Part shown: one piece after another, positions 8,628 to 17,338 of the stretch
Layout: every line of letters starts with the position of its first letter
How positions within the stretch are numbered: position 1 is the stretch's first letter
Origin: SG8-30 sp963715485
GTDB lineage: Bacteria; Pseudomonadota; Gammaproteobacteria; Steroidobacterales; Steroidobacteraceae
NCBI GenBank assembly: GCA_963715485.1
Contig: OY970244.1
Location: 248,001 to 312,000 of the forward strand
Direction of reading: 5' to 3'
Length of the DNA stretch: 64,000 nt
The notes under the pieces: generated by a model
What the model was told of the DNA's origin: nothing
Databases searched by the model: none
Seen by the model: only the letters and a program-made list of their open reading frames with translations
Position numbers and translations under genes: made by a program

Positions 8628-11366
8628 GTGGGATGGGTGCAGGCAGGCCCACAGAAAGTCTGGCGTCCAACGGGCTCGCTCACGAGCCGCATGCGCACGC
8701 TCGTCGGCCTCACGGCCGTGGCGGCGGCACTCGCGGGCGCGCTGTTGTCGTGCCTCTACGTGTTCATCTACAGCGGCGAGCGCATCGCAGACGGGTCCCG
8801 TGCGGCGGCGCGCCATTATCGTGTCGCGGCGGCGACGGCAGCCTTGTACAGCGATGCCAGCGCGGCACAGAAGGTCGCGGATCTCGTTGCCACGAACTCG
8901 CCGGTCACCACGGTGGAGATCCGCAATGCGCGGGGCCAGATGCTTGCGCGCAGCGCCGGGGCGAAAGGCAAAGAGTCCGACGTGATGGGTGCGTTGCTGC
9001 CGCTGGTCAGGGTCACCGTTCCGCTGGAGACGGAGTACCTGTCGGTCGGCTCCATGCAGCTCGCCTCCAGCCGCGGGCCCGCGCTCGCGGCCACGCTGTG
9101 GCTGCTGGTCGTGCAGTTCGTCGCGCTCGCCATCGCGCTGGGCCTTTCCCTGCTCGCGACTGGCCGCTTGCGCTCGACCACCGTGCAGCCGATCCAGGGC
9201 CTGATCGAGACCATGGAGCACGTCGCGCGCGACAAGGACTACAGCCTCAGGGCCCAGCCCGACGGCCCGGACGAGATCGGCATCCTGATCAACAGCTTCA
9301 ACGACATGCTCAACCAGATCCGCGACCGCGACGAGCACCTCGCGGAACATCGCCGGCAGCTGCAGGATCAGGTGGTCGAGCGCACCCGGAAGCTCGAGGA
9401 CGCGGCCCGCGAAGCCGAGCACTCCAGCCGCGCCAAGGGCGATTTCCTGGCGCGCATGAGCCACGAGATCCGCACGCCGATGAACGGCGTGGTCGGCATG
9501 GCAGAGCTGCTGCAGAACACCGCGCTGGACGAGCGGCAGCTGCGCATGCTGCAGACCATGCGCCGCTCCGCAGACGCCCTGCTCGAGATCATCAACGACA
9601 TCCTCGACTTCTCGAAGATCGAGGCCGGCCGCCTGCAGGTGGTGAGCGAGGACTTCGCGCTGGTCGAGCTGATGGAGGAAGTCTGCGAGCTTCTCGCGCC
9701 GAAGGCCCAGGAACGCGGCCTGGAGCTGGTCTGCGACGTAGGCGGTTCGGTTCCCCCTCACGTAAGCGGCGACGCGATCCGGCTGCGACAGGTCCTCGTC
9801 AACCTGCTCGGCAACGCGATCAAGTACACCGAACAGGGACACGTCCTCGTGCGTGTCCGTAACCTGGCCGAGGAGGACGGCACCCTGCGACTGCGCGTCG
9901 AGGTCGAGGACACGGGCCTCGGCATCCCCGAGGAAGAGCTGGAGTCCGTGTTCGAGGCCTTCACCCAGGTGGACTCCTTCGAGACGCGCAAGCACGGCGG
10001 GACCGGGCTCGGGCTCGCCATCACGCGCCAGCTGGTGGAGATCCTCGGCGGCGAGGTCGGGGTGACGAGCAGGGTCGGCCAGGGTTCGACCTTCTGGTTC
10101 GAGCTGCCGCTCGAGCCGGCAGCGCGGGCGCCGCGCCTCGAACCCTGGTCGCTGCCCGAGACGCGCGTGCTGCTGGTTCAGCCGAGCAAGCCCGCAGCCG
10201 CGGCAACCTGCGCGCTGCTCGAGCGTGCCGGCGCGAGGGTCGTCACGGTCGCCACCGGCCAGCGCGCCCTCGAGAAACTCGCCCTCGATGGACCCTACAG
10301 CCTCGTGATGGTGGACCGCCGCCTGCCCGACATGGACGGCAACGAGTTCCTGGAAAGGATCGGCTCCTCCGGCCTGGCCGGCGTGCCCGTCATCATGCTG
10401 ACCCCCGTCGTGGCCTCCGGCCGCGCGACGGAAGGCTCGACCTTCGAACCGGACGGCTGGCTGGTCAAGCCAGTGCGTCGCCAACGCCTGGCGGAGACCG
10501 TCGAGCACGCGCTCGGCCTCGCCGGCGCAGCGGCCCCGGACAGGGGGGAGGCGCCATCCGGCAGCGTGCTGCGGGACCTGGGGCTGAAGGTCCTGCTCGT
10601 GGAGGACAGCCCGGTCAACCTCGAGGTCGCAAGCGGCATGCTGGAGGCGCTGGGCTGCGAAGTGGTCACTGCCACCGACGGTACCCTGGGCGTGGAGTAC
10701 GCGCTCGGCCGCCAGTTCGACGTCGTGCTGATGGACTGCCAGATGCCGTTGATGGACGGCTACGAGGCCACCCGCAAGATCCGGGCGAGCGAGTCCGCCA
10801 ACGGCCGGGCTCCGGTTCCCATCGTGGCGGTGACAGCGAACGCGCTGCCTGGCGACCGCGAACGCTGCCTGGAGTCCGGCATGACGGACTTCATCAGCAA
10901 GCCGTTCACGATCCGCAAGCTGCAGGCCGTGATGCAGGCCGTGACCGGCACCACGGGAGACGCGGAGCCGGGCGGCACGAAGCATGCGTCGAACGACCTG
11001 ACTGCGACGTATCCCGTGATCGAGGTCGGGCAGATCGAGGAACTGCGCTCCATCGGCCGCCCGCAGGTCGTGCGCCGGGCGATCCTGCTGTTCCTGAAGC
11101 AGGCCGCCGGAAAGCTCGACGAGCTGCATGCCGGGCTCGATGGCGGGAACCTGGAGCAGGCCGGGTTCGCGGCGCATGCACTCAAGTCCGCTGCGCTCAG
11201 CCTCGGCGGGCGCCGCTTTGCGGCCGTGGCGGGGGCCTGCGAGGCCGCGGCGCGAACCGGCGATGCCGACACGGCGCGCCGCGAGGCGCAGCGCCTGCGT
11301 CCCGAGTTCCGCACCCTGTGCAAGGCGCTGACGGAGCTGGCCCAGTCGGAGGAACGCGTCGCCTGA
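8628..11366 (+). CDS. Hybrid sensor histidine kinase (HAMP-HisKA-HATPase-REC-REC-HPt)
   Basis: Inner-membrane phosphorelay kinase of about 912 residues in the BarA-like class. In order: membrane helix near residues 25-48, periplasmic sensor of about 100 residues, second helix near 152-177, HAMP linker, HisKA with the phosphorylated histidine in FLARMSHEIRTPMNG (about 279), and HATPase with NLLGNAIKYTE, DTGLGIP and GGTGLGLAI. A receiver with MVDRRLPDMDG, a second with LMDCQMPLMDG and an HPt domain with AHALKSAAL follow. Both receivers keep their aspartate. The first lacks a clear DD pair near its start (VLLVQPSKP) and may be degenerate. Start GTG at 8628 is uncertain; ATG at 8691 just before the first helix is an alternative. 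No response regulator gene is adjacent. Confidence 0.9.
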   Translation: MGWVQAGPQKVWRPTGSLTSRMRTLVGLTAVAAALAGALLSCLYVFIYSGERIADGSRAAARHYRVAAATAALYSDASAAQKVADLVATNSPVTTVEIRNARGQMLARSAGAKGKESDVMGALLPLVRVTVPLETEYLSVGSMQLASSRGPALAATLWLLVVQFVALAIALGLSLLATGRLRSTTVQPIQGLIETMEHVARDKDYSLRAQPDGPDEIGILINSFNDMLNQIRDRDEHLAEHRRQLQDQVVERTRKLEDAAREAEHSSRAKGDFLARMSHEIRTPMNGVVGMAELLQNTALDERQLRMLQTMRRSADALLEIINDILDFSKIEAGRLQVVSEDFALVELMEEVCELLAPKAQERGLELVCDVGGSVPPHVSGDAIRLRQVLVNLLGNAIKYTEQGHVLVRVRNLAEEDGTLRLRVEVEDTGLGIPEEELESVFEAFTQVDSFETRKHGGTGLGLAITRQLVEILGGEVGVTSRVGQGSTFWFELPLEPAARAPRLEPWSLPETRVLLVQPSKPAAAATCALLERAGARVVTVATGQRALEKLALDGPYSLVMVDRRLPDMDGNEFLERIGSSGLAGVPVIMLTPVVASGRATEGSTFEPDGWLVKPVRRQRLAETVEHALGLAGAAAPDRGEAPSGSVLRDLGLKVLLVEDSPVNLEVASGMLEALGCEVVTATDGTLGVEYALGRQFDVVLMDCQMPLMDGYEATRKIRASESANGRAPVPIVAVTANALPGDRERCLESGMTDFISKPFTIRKLQAVMQAVTGTTGDAEPGGTKHASNDLTATYPVIEVGQIEELRSIGRPQVVRRAILLFLKQAAGKLDELHAGLDGGNLEQAGFAAHALKSAALSLGGRRFAAVAGACEAAARTGDADTARREAQRLRPEFRTLCKALTELAQSEERVA

Positions 11367-11382
11367 CGGCAGCGCAACCGTC

Positions 11383-12783
11383 TCAGCCGTTCATCCCCAG
11401 CTCGCGCATTTTCCGGGTCAGCGTGTTGCGGCCCCAGCCGAGCAGCTTCGCCGCATCCTGTCTCCGCCCCTCGCAGCGCGCCAGGGCGACACGGATCAGC
11501 ACGCGCTCGAACTCCGGCACCGCGACGTCCAGCAGCGGCGGATCCTGCGTCACCGCATGGCGCTGGGCCCAGGTCTCCAGCTCGCGCAGCCAGGCGGCCG
11601 ATTCCGGCATGGTGGCGCCCTCGCCGCCGAGGTCCGCCGGGATGTCCTCGACGCCGATCTGCCGCCCCGGCGCGGTCACCGTGAGGCGGCGCGCGGCATT
11701 GACGAGCTGGCGCACGTTGCCGGGCCAGTCGAATGCCGTCAGCCGCGCTTCCGCTTCGGGCCGGAGCGTCTTCGGCTCGACGCCGAGCTCGGCCGCGGCC
11801 GCCGCGAGGTAGTGTGCGAGCAGCTCCGGGATGTCCTCGCGCCTGGAACGCAGCGGCGGGACCTCGATGCGGATGACGTTGAGCCGGTGCAGCAGGTCCT
11901 CGCGGAACAGGCTGCGCGCGACGCGCGCCTCGAGGTCCTGGTGGGTGGCGGCGATAACGCGCACGTCCACCTTGATCGGCGTGCTGCCGCCGACGCGGTA
12001 GAACTCGCCCTCGGCCAGCACCCGCAGCAGCCGGGTCTGCAGGGCGGTGGACATGTCGCCGATCTCGTCCAGGAACAGGGTGCCGCCGTCGGCCTGTTCG
12101 AAGCGACCGCGCCGCAGGGTGTCGGCGCCGGTGAACGCGCCTTTCTCGTGGCCGAACAGCTCCGACTCCAGCAGCTCCGCGGTGAAGGCCGAGGTATTGA
12201 GCGCGATGAACGGCCTCGCCGCGCGCGGGCTGTGCCGGTGCAGCGCGCGGGCCACCAGTTCCTTGCCCGTGCCGGACTCGCCGGTGATGAGCACCGTCAT
12301 GCTCGAGCGCGACAGCCGTCCGATGGCGCGGAACACCTCCTGCATCGAGGGTGCCTGGCCGAGGATCTCCGGGATCTGTTCCGGGCGCGTGCCCGCCTCC
12401 GCACCGGTGATCGCCGCCTGCGCCGCCGCCCGCCGGACCAGTTCCACCGCCTGGTCGATGTCGAAGGGCTTGGGCAGGTACTCGAACGCTCCGCCCTGGT
12501 AGGCCGCCACCGCGCTGTCGAGGTCGGAATGGGCCGTCATCACGATGACCGGCAGCTCCGGGTGGCTGTCGCGCACGGCCTCCAGCAGCTTCAGCCCGCT
12601 TTCGCCCGGCATCCGCACGTCGGTGATCAGCACGTCGGGTTCGCCGCGGCCGAGCGCGGCCAGCACGCTGTCCACCTGTTCGAAGGCGCGCGCCTTCATG
12701 CCGGCCTGGCGCAGTGCCCGCTCCAGCACCCAGCGGATGGAGGCGTCGTCGTCGACGAGCCAGACGTCGAGTGGCTTGTTCAT
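11383..12783 (-). CDS. glnG: Nitrogen regulator NtrC (sigma54-dependent response regulator)
   Basis: Enhancer-binding activator of nitrogen-regulated sigma54 promoters, 466 residues. The receiver has DDD at 11-13 and the phosphorylated aspartate in VLITDVRMPG (about 55). The AAA+ domain has Walker A GESGTGKE, the sigma54-contacting loop GAFTGAD, LFLDEIGDM and the arginine finger region LFREDLLHRLNV. A Fis-type helix-turn-helix (GRRQDAAKLLGWGRNTLTRKMRELG) ends the protein. The ATG overlaps the ntrB stop by 4 bases, so the pair is co-translated. It convergently abuts the hybrid kinase. Likely targets include glnA in this window. Confidence 0.96.
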   Translation of the reverse strand: MNKPLDVWLVDDDASIRWVLERALRQAGMKARAFEQVDSVLAALGRGEPDVLITDVRMPGESGLKLLEAVRDSHPELPVIVMTAHSDLDSAVAAYQGGAFEYLPKPFDIDQAVELVRRAAAQAAITGAEAGTRPEQIPEILGQAPSMQEVFRAIGRLSRSSMTVLITGESGTGKELVARALHRHSPRAARPFIALNTSAFTAELLESELFGHEKGAFTGADTLRRGRFEQADGGTLFLDEIGDMSTALQTRLLRVLAEGEFYRVGGSTPIKVDVRVIAATHQDLEARVARSLFREDLLHRLNVIRIEVPPLRSRREDIPELLAHYLAAAAAELGVEPKTLRPEAEARLTAFDWPGNVRQLVNAARRLTVTAPGRQIGVEDIPADLGGEGATMPESAAWLRELETWAQRHAVTQDPPLLDVAVPEFERVLIRVALARCEGRRQDAAKLLGWGRNTLTRKMRELGMNG

Positions 12784-13868
12784 GCAGTCGTCCCCATCGG
12801 CAGCAGCAGCGAGAACACGGTGTGCCCCGGCCGGCTCTCGAATTCCACCAGTCCGTCGTGGCGCGTCGCGATGTCCTGCGCCACCGCCAGGCCGAGGCCG
12901 GTGCCCCCGGGCTGGGCCGTGACCAGCGGGTAGAAGATCGTCTCGCCCAGCTCCGCAGGCACGCCGGGTCCGTTGTCCTCGAACTGTACCGAGGCCACGA
13001 TCCGGTGGCGCTTCTCGCCGATGGTCCCGCCGGTGATCGCGCGCGTCCTGATCGTCAGCTGGCCGTGACGGCCGAGCGCCTGGACCGCGTTGCGCGCGAG
13101 GTTGAGCATCGCCTGGATCATCTGGTCGCGGTCGAGTTCCAGCGGCGGCAGGCTCGGATCGTAGTCGCGCGTGATGGCGACCGCCTCGGGCGCTTCCGCA
13201 CGCACCAGGCGGTAGACGTGATCGAGCAGCTCGTGGACGTTGACGGCCTCGCGATGCAGCGCCCGGGCCGGCCCGAGCAGGCTGTCGACCAGCGCGCGCA
13301 ACCGGTCGGCCTCGCCGATGATCACGCGCGTGTACTCGCGCAGCGACTCGTCCGGCAGCTCCCGCTCGAGCAGCTGGGCGGCGCCGCGCAACCCGCCCAG
13401 CGGGTTCTTGATCTCGTGGGCCAGCTGCCGGGCCATCATGCGGCTGCCGCCGAGCTGCGCGAGCAGCGCGTTCTCGCGGCTGATGCGAGCCTGGCGGGTC
13501 GTGTCGGAGATCTCCACCAGCACGCTGCCCGGTGCCCGGGCCAGCGCCAGCGGCGTCAACACGCAGTCCACCACGTAGCGGGCATCGCCCCGCATCAGCG
13601 GCACCAGCTCCCACTCGCGCTGGACCAGCGCCTCGCCGCCGACGCGCGCGCGCACGATCAGGGATTCCAGCTTGTCGCCGCTGGCCAGCAAGTCGCCCAC
13701 GCGCTTGTCCCGGGTCGTCGACAGGCTGGCTGCCAGCAGGTCTTCGGCCGCCGCGTTGAGGTACAGGATGCGGGCGCGGCCGTCCACGACCATGACTGCC
13801 GTGGCGATCGCATCGAGCAGCTGGGCCGCATCGAAGAGGGTCGCGTCCCGCCCCGGGTCAGCCGCCAT
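12780..13868 (-). CDS. glnL: Nitrogen sensor kinase NtrB
   Basis: Cytoplasmic PAS-domain histidine kinase/phosphatase paired with NtrC and controlled by PII proteins. The 362-residue protein has an N-terminal PAS domain (AIATAVMVVDGRARILYLNAAAEDLL), the phosphorylated histidine in QLAHEIKNPLGGLRGAAQLL, the N box MLNLARNAVQAL, and the G boxes FEDNGPGVP and GGTGLGLAVAQDI. No membrane helix is seen, as expected. It is read from the DUF4124 side and overlaps ntrC by 4 bases. Confidence 0.95.
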   Translation of the reverse strand: MAADPGRDATLFDAAQLLDAIATAVMVVDGRARILYLNAAAEDLLAASLSTTRDKRVGDLLASGDKLESLIVRARVGGEALVQREWELVPLMRGDARYVVDCVLTPLALARAPGSVLVEISDTTRQARISRENALLAQLGGSRMMARQLAHEIKNPLGGLRGAAQLLERELPDESLREYTRVIIGEADRLRALVDSLLGPARALHREAVNVHELLDHVYRLVRAEAPEAVAITRDYDPSLPPLELDRDQMIQAMLNLARNAVQALGRHGQLTIRTRAITGGTIGEKRHRIVASVQFEDNGPGVPAELGETIFYPLVTAQPGGTGLGLAVAQDIATRHDGLVEFESRPGHTVFSLLLPMGTTA

Positions 13869-13907
13869 GGGCAGCCTCCCCCCGGCAGGGCAGGTGCCGG
13901 TCCTTCG

Positions 13908-14510
13908 TTAGCGGCCTGGCCGCGGTGTGGGGCGTGGGGTGGTGGGCGGCCGTGGCCGGGGGTTGACTCCGGGACCGGTCGGCGGCGTGGCGATGGACGC
14001 CTGCCGCAGGTGAAAGGTGACCTGCGGGCTGGTGATGACGACGCTGCCGCCCTCGTCCGTCACCGCCGCCCGCACGAAATGCGTGCCGCGCGTGAGGCCC
14101 GTCAGCGTCGCAGAGAGCCCGGTGGATTCCTGCACCCGCTGGCCGTCGAGGAACACCACGACGGCATCGCCCGGCCGCAGGTCGCGGTCGAGCTCGAGCT
14201 GCACCGACACGGACACGTCCCCACCGTAGAACACCTCGTCCGGCGACGGGCTGAGGACCCGCAACGACTGGTAGGTCGGGCCGGCCGACGGTTCGTCCCG
14301 GCGCTCGGACTCGTACAGCTGCGGTGGCTCCGCATCCTCCGGCGGCGTGTAGCCGAGACCCGGGTTGGGGATGAGTACCGCATCCGGCGACCCGGGCTGG
14401 TCCGAGTAATGAACGATGCCGTCCTTGTCCACCCACTTGTAGATGTCCTGGGGCTGGGCCGCCAGGGAGACGAGCAGTCCGGCAACGATCAGTGCTATGC
14501 GCATTGGCAC
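13908..14510 (-). CDS. Exported DUF4124-domain protein
   Basis: Secreted or periplasmic protein of 200 residues. A signal peptide (MPMRIALIVAGLLVSLAAQPQ) leads into the DUF4124 signature IYKWVDKDGIVHYSDQPG, a short tryptophan-containing beta motif. The middle (SLRVLSPSPDEVFYGGDVSV through LTRGTHFVRAAVTDEGG) resembles an immunoglobulin-like fold, and the tail is rich in proline and arginine. Function is unknown. Its place between glnA and ntrBC is a common arrangement, but no nitrogen role has been shown to me by sequence. ATG at 14504 is an alternative start. Confidence 0.8.
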   Translation of the reverse strand: MPMRIALIVAGLLVSLAAQPQDIYKWVDKDGIVHYSDQPGSPDAVLIPNPGLGYTPPEDAEPPQLYESERRDEPSAGPTYQSLRVLSPSPDEVFYGGDVSVSVQLELDRDLRPGDAVVVFLDGQRVQESTGLSATLTGLTRGTHFVRAAVTDEGGSVVITSPQVTFHLRQASIATPPTGPGVNPRPRPPTTPRPTPRPGR

Positions 14511-14541
14511 AGCATAGCCCTGACCGCAACCGCTGACAAAA

Positions 14542-14574
14542 ACGGGGACGGCATTTTGTGAACGCCGTCCCCGT
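14542..14574 (-). terminator. Hairpin with T tract after glnA, also a GGGGAC-family palindrome
   Basis: On the minus strand an 11-bp perfect stem (ACGGGGACGGC with GCCGTCCCCGT) with an 11-base loop is followed by TTTTT. It lies 20 bases past the glnA stop, so it can act as a rho-independent terminator or attenuator between glnA and the DUF4124-ntrBC genes. The stem belongs to the same GGGGAC/GTCCCC sequence class as the other repeats in the window. Confidence 0.7.
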
Positions 14575-14594
14575 CGCCATCCCCGGAGACGGCT

Positions 14595-16004
14595 TCAGAG
14601 GCTGTAGTACATGTCGAACTCGACCGGATGCGTCGACATCCGGTAGCGCGTCATCTCCTGCTGCTTCAGGCCGATGTAGGCGTCGATCATGTCGTCCGTG
14701 AACACGCCGCCCTTGGTCAGGAAGGCGCGGTCGGCGTCGAGGTTGCGCAGCGCCTCGTCGAGCGAGTAGCACACCTCGGGGATGTTCTTCGCTTCCTCCG
14801 GCGGCAGGTCGTACAGGTCCTTGTCGGCCGCGTCGCCCGGATGGATCTTGTTCTGGATGCCGTCGAGGCCGGCCATCAGCAGCGCCGAGAAGGCGAAGTA
14901 CGGGTTGGCGGTCGAGTCCGGGAAGCGGGTCTCGATGCGCCGGCCCTTCGGGTTCGACACCCACGGGATGCGGATCGACGCCGAGCGGTTGCGGGCCGAG
15001 TAGGCCAGCATGACCGGCGCCTCGAAACCGGGCACCAGCCGCTTGTAGCTGTTGGTGCTGGCGTTGGTGAAGGCATTGAGCGCCTTGGCGTGCTTGATGA
15101 TGCCGCCGATGTAGTACAGGCAGGTGTCGGACAGGCCCGCGTACTTGTCACCGGCGAACAGGTTCTTGCCGCCCTTCTGCAGCGACTGGTGAACGTGCAT
15201 GCCGCTGCCGTTGTCGCCGACGATCGGTTTCGGCATGAAGGTCAGCGTCTTGCCGTAGCCGTGCGCGACGTTCCACAGCGCGTACTTCAGCAACTGCACC
15301 TCGTCGGCCTTCTTCGTGAGCGAGTTCGCCGCCACGTTGATCTCGCCCTGGCCGCCGGTGGCCACCTCGTGGTGGTGCACCTCGACCTGCAGGCCGAGTT
15401 CCTCGCAGGCCATGCACATCGCGGTGCGCAGGTCCTGGAAGCGGTCGACCGGCGGGACCGGGAAGTAGCCGCCCTTCACCGTCGGCCGGTGGCCGAGGTT
15501 GCCGCCCTCGAACTGCGCGCCGGAATTCCACGCGCCCTGCACGGAGTCCACGTGGTAGCTGCAGCCGTTCATCTCGTTCGTCCAGGTGACGCTGTCGAAG
15601 ATGAAGAACTCGTTCTCGGGGCCGAACAGCGCGCCGTCGGCGATGCCGGTGGACTTGAGGTAGGCCTCCGCGCGCTTGGCCAGCGACCGCGGGTCGCGCG
15701 AGTAGCCCTGCATCGTCGTGGGCTCGACGATGTCGCAGCGCAACAGCAGGGTGGTCTCTTCGTAGAAGGGATCGATCAGCGCGGTGGTCGGATCCGGCAT
15801 CAGGATCATGTCGGACTCGTTGATGCCCTTCCAGCCGGCGATCGAGGATCCGTCGAACATCTTGCCGTCGGCGAAGAAGTCCTCGTCCACGAGGCGCGTC
15901 GGGATGGTGACGTGCTGTTCCTTGCCACGCGTATCGGTGAAGCGCAGGTCGCAGTAGGCGGCCTCCTTCTCCTTGATCAACTTCAGGACGTCATCAGGGG
16001 TCAT
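14595..16004 (-). CDS. glnA: Glutamine synthetase type I
   Basis: ATP-dependent synthesis of glutamine from glutamate and ammonia; a cytoplasmic dodecamer. The 469-residue protein has DLRFTDTRGKEQHVTIP, FDGSSIAGWKGI, GPENEFFIFD, the ATP loop KPIVGDNGSGMHVHQSL, RLVPGFEAPVMLAYSARNRSASIRIP and NPYFAFSALLMAGLDGI. The adenylylation tyrosine region near the C terminus (NLDADRAFL, preceded by LPPEEAKNIPEV) matches type I-beta enzymes controlled by covalent modification. Upstream are a sigma54 promoter and paired NtrC sites, and downstream a terminator-like hairpin then ntrBC, so expression should rise under nitrogen limitation. Confidence 0.98.
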   Translation of the reverse strand: MTPDDVLKLIKEKEAAYCDLRFTDTRGKEQHVTIPTRLVDEDFFADGKMFDGSSIAGWKGINESDMILMPDPTTALIDPFYEETTLLLRCDIVEPTTMQGYSRDPRSLAKRAEAYLKSTGIADGALFGPENEFFIFDSVTWTNEMNGCSYHVDSVQGAWNSGAQFEGGNLGHRPTVKGGYFPVPPVDRFQDLRTAMCMACEELGLQVEVHHHEVATGGQGEINVAANSLTKKADEVQLLKYALWNVAHGYGKTLTFMPKPIVGDNGSGMHVHQSLQKGGKNLFAGDKYAGLSDTCLYYIGGIIKHAKALNAFTNASTNSYKRLVPGFEAPVMLAYSARNRSASIRIPWVSNPKGRRIETRFPDSTANPYFAFSALLMAGLDGIQNKIHPGDAADKDLYDLPPEEAKNIPEVCYSLDEALRNLDADRAFLTKGGVFTDDMIDAYIGLKQQEMTRYRMSTHPVEFDMYYSL

Positions 16005-16100
16005 GGTCTGTCTCCGGGTAGTGGCGAATCGATGCTTGAGCTGTGATCGGGGCTCGCCGAGCCGCGGCAGCTACCGGTCTTCGTGCCGGCGCCAAAAAGG

Positions 16101-16116
16101 TGCAGGAACCGTGCCA
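16101..16116 (-). promoter_or_regulatory. Sigma54 (RpoN) promoter of glnA
   Basis: The minus strand reads TGGCACGGTTCCTGCA. This matches the -24/-12 consensus TGGCAC-N5-TTGC with one mismatch in the -12 element and the correct GG-to-GC spacing. It lies about 100 bases before the glnA ATG. Together with the NtrC sites upstream it forms a complete enhancer-dependent promoter. Confidence 0.8.
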
Positions 16117-16177
16117 CAAGCAACTTTATTTAGAATCAGTATCTTAGGCAGTCAGGCCATGGCGTTCACAGGGTGTG

Positions 16178-16225
16178 TGCACTGATGTGGTGCGAACAGT
16201 GTGCGCGACGCCCCGTATTGGTGCA
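16178..16225. promoter_or_regulatory. Two NtrC enhancer sites upstream of glnA
   Basis: Site A, GCACTGATGTGGTGC (16179-16193), matches the NtrC dyad GCACYA-N3-TGGTGC at 11 of 12 fixed positions. Site B, GCCCCGTATTGGTGC (16210-16224), matches at 10 of 12. Their centres are 31 bases apart, about three helical turns, and lie roughly 95 and 125 bases upstream of the inferred sigma54 start. This closely copies the known enterobacterial glnA enhancer geometry. The rest of the 354-base gap between glnA and glyQ shows only a weak glyQ -10 element. Confidence 0.75.
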
Positions 16226-16317
16226 AGGTCGGCGCGTTTCCCGCCGTGGATCTCCGGGCGGCAAGCCCCGCGCTCCCGCCTGGTTTTGCGCTGCGTCGTG
16301 TGCGGCGGCAGGTCGCT

Positions 16318-16323
16318 TATACT
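16318..16323 (+). promoter_or_regulatory. Possible -10 element (TATACT) for glyQ-glyS
   Basis: TATACT lies 36 bases before the glyQ ATG in the otherwise GC-rich gap shared with glnA. No convincing -35 hexamer is seen at 16-18 bases upstream, so this is tentative. Confidence 0.35.
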
Positions 16324-16358
16324 CGCGGCCGTCCAGAAGAATTAAGCGCGGATTCCCC

Positions 16359-17334
<976 letters not shown>

Positions 17335-17338
<4 letters not shown>

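Noticed and set aside
8490..11177. Very long minus-strand frame opposite the hybrid kinase
   Set aside because: Low-information, His/Arg/Gln-rich antisense translation of a high-GC gene; no domain or start signal.
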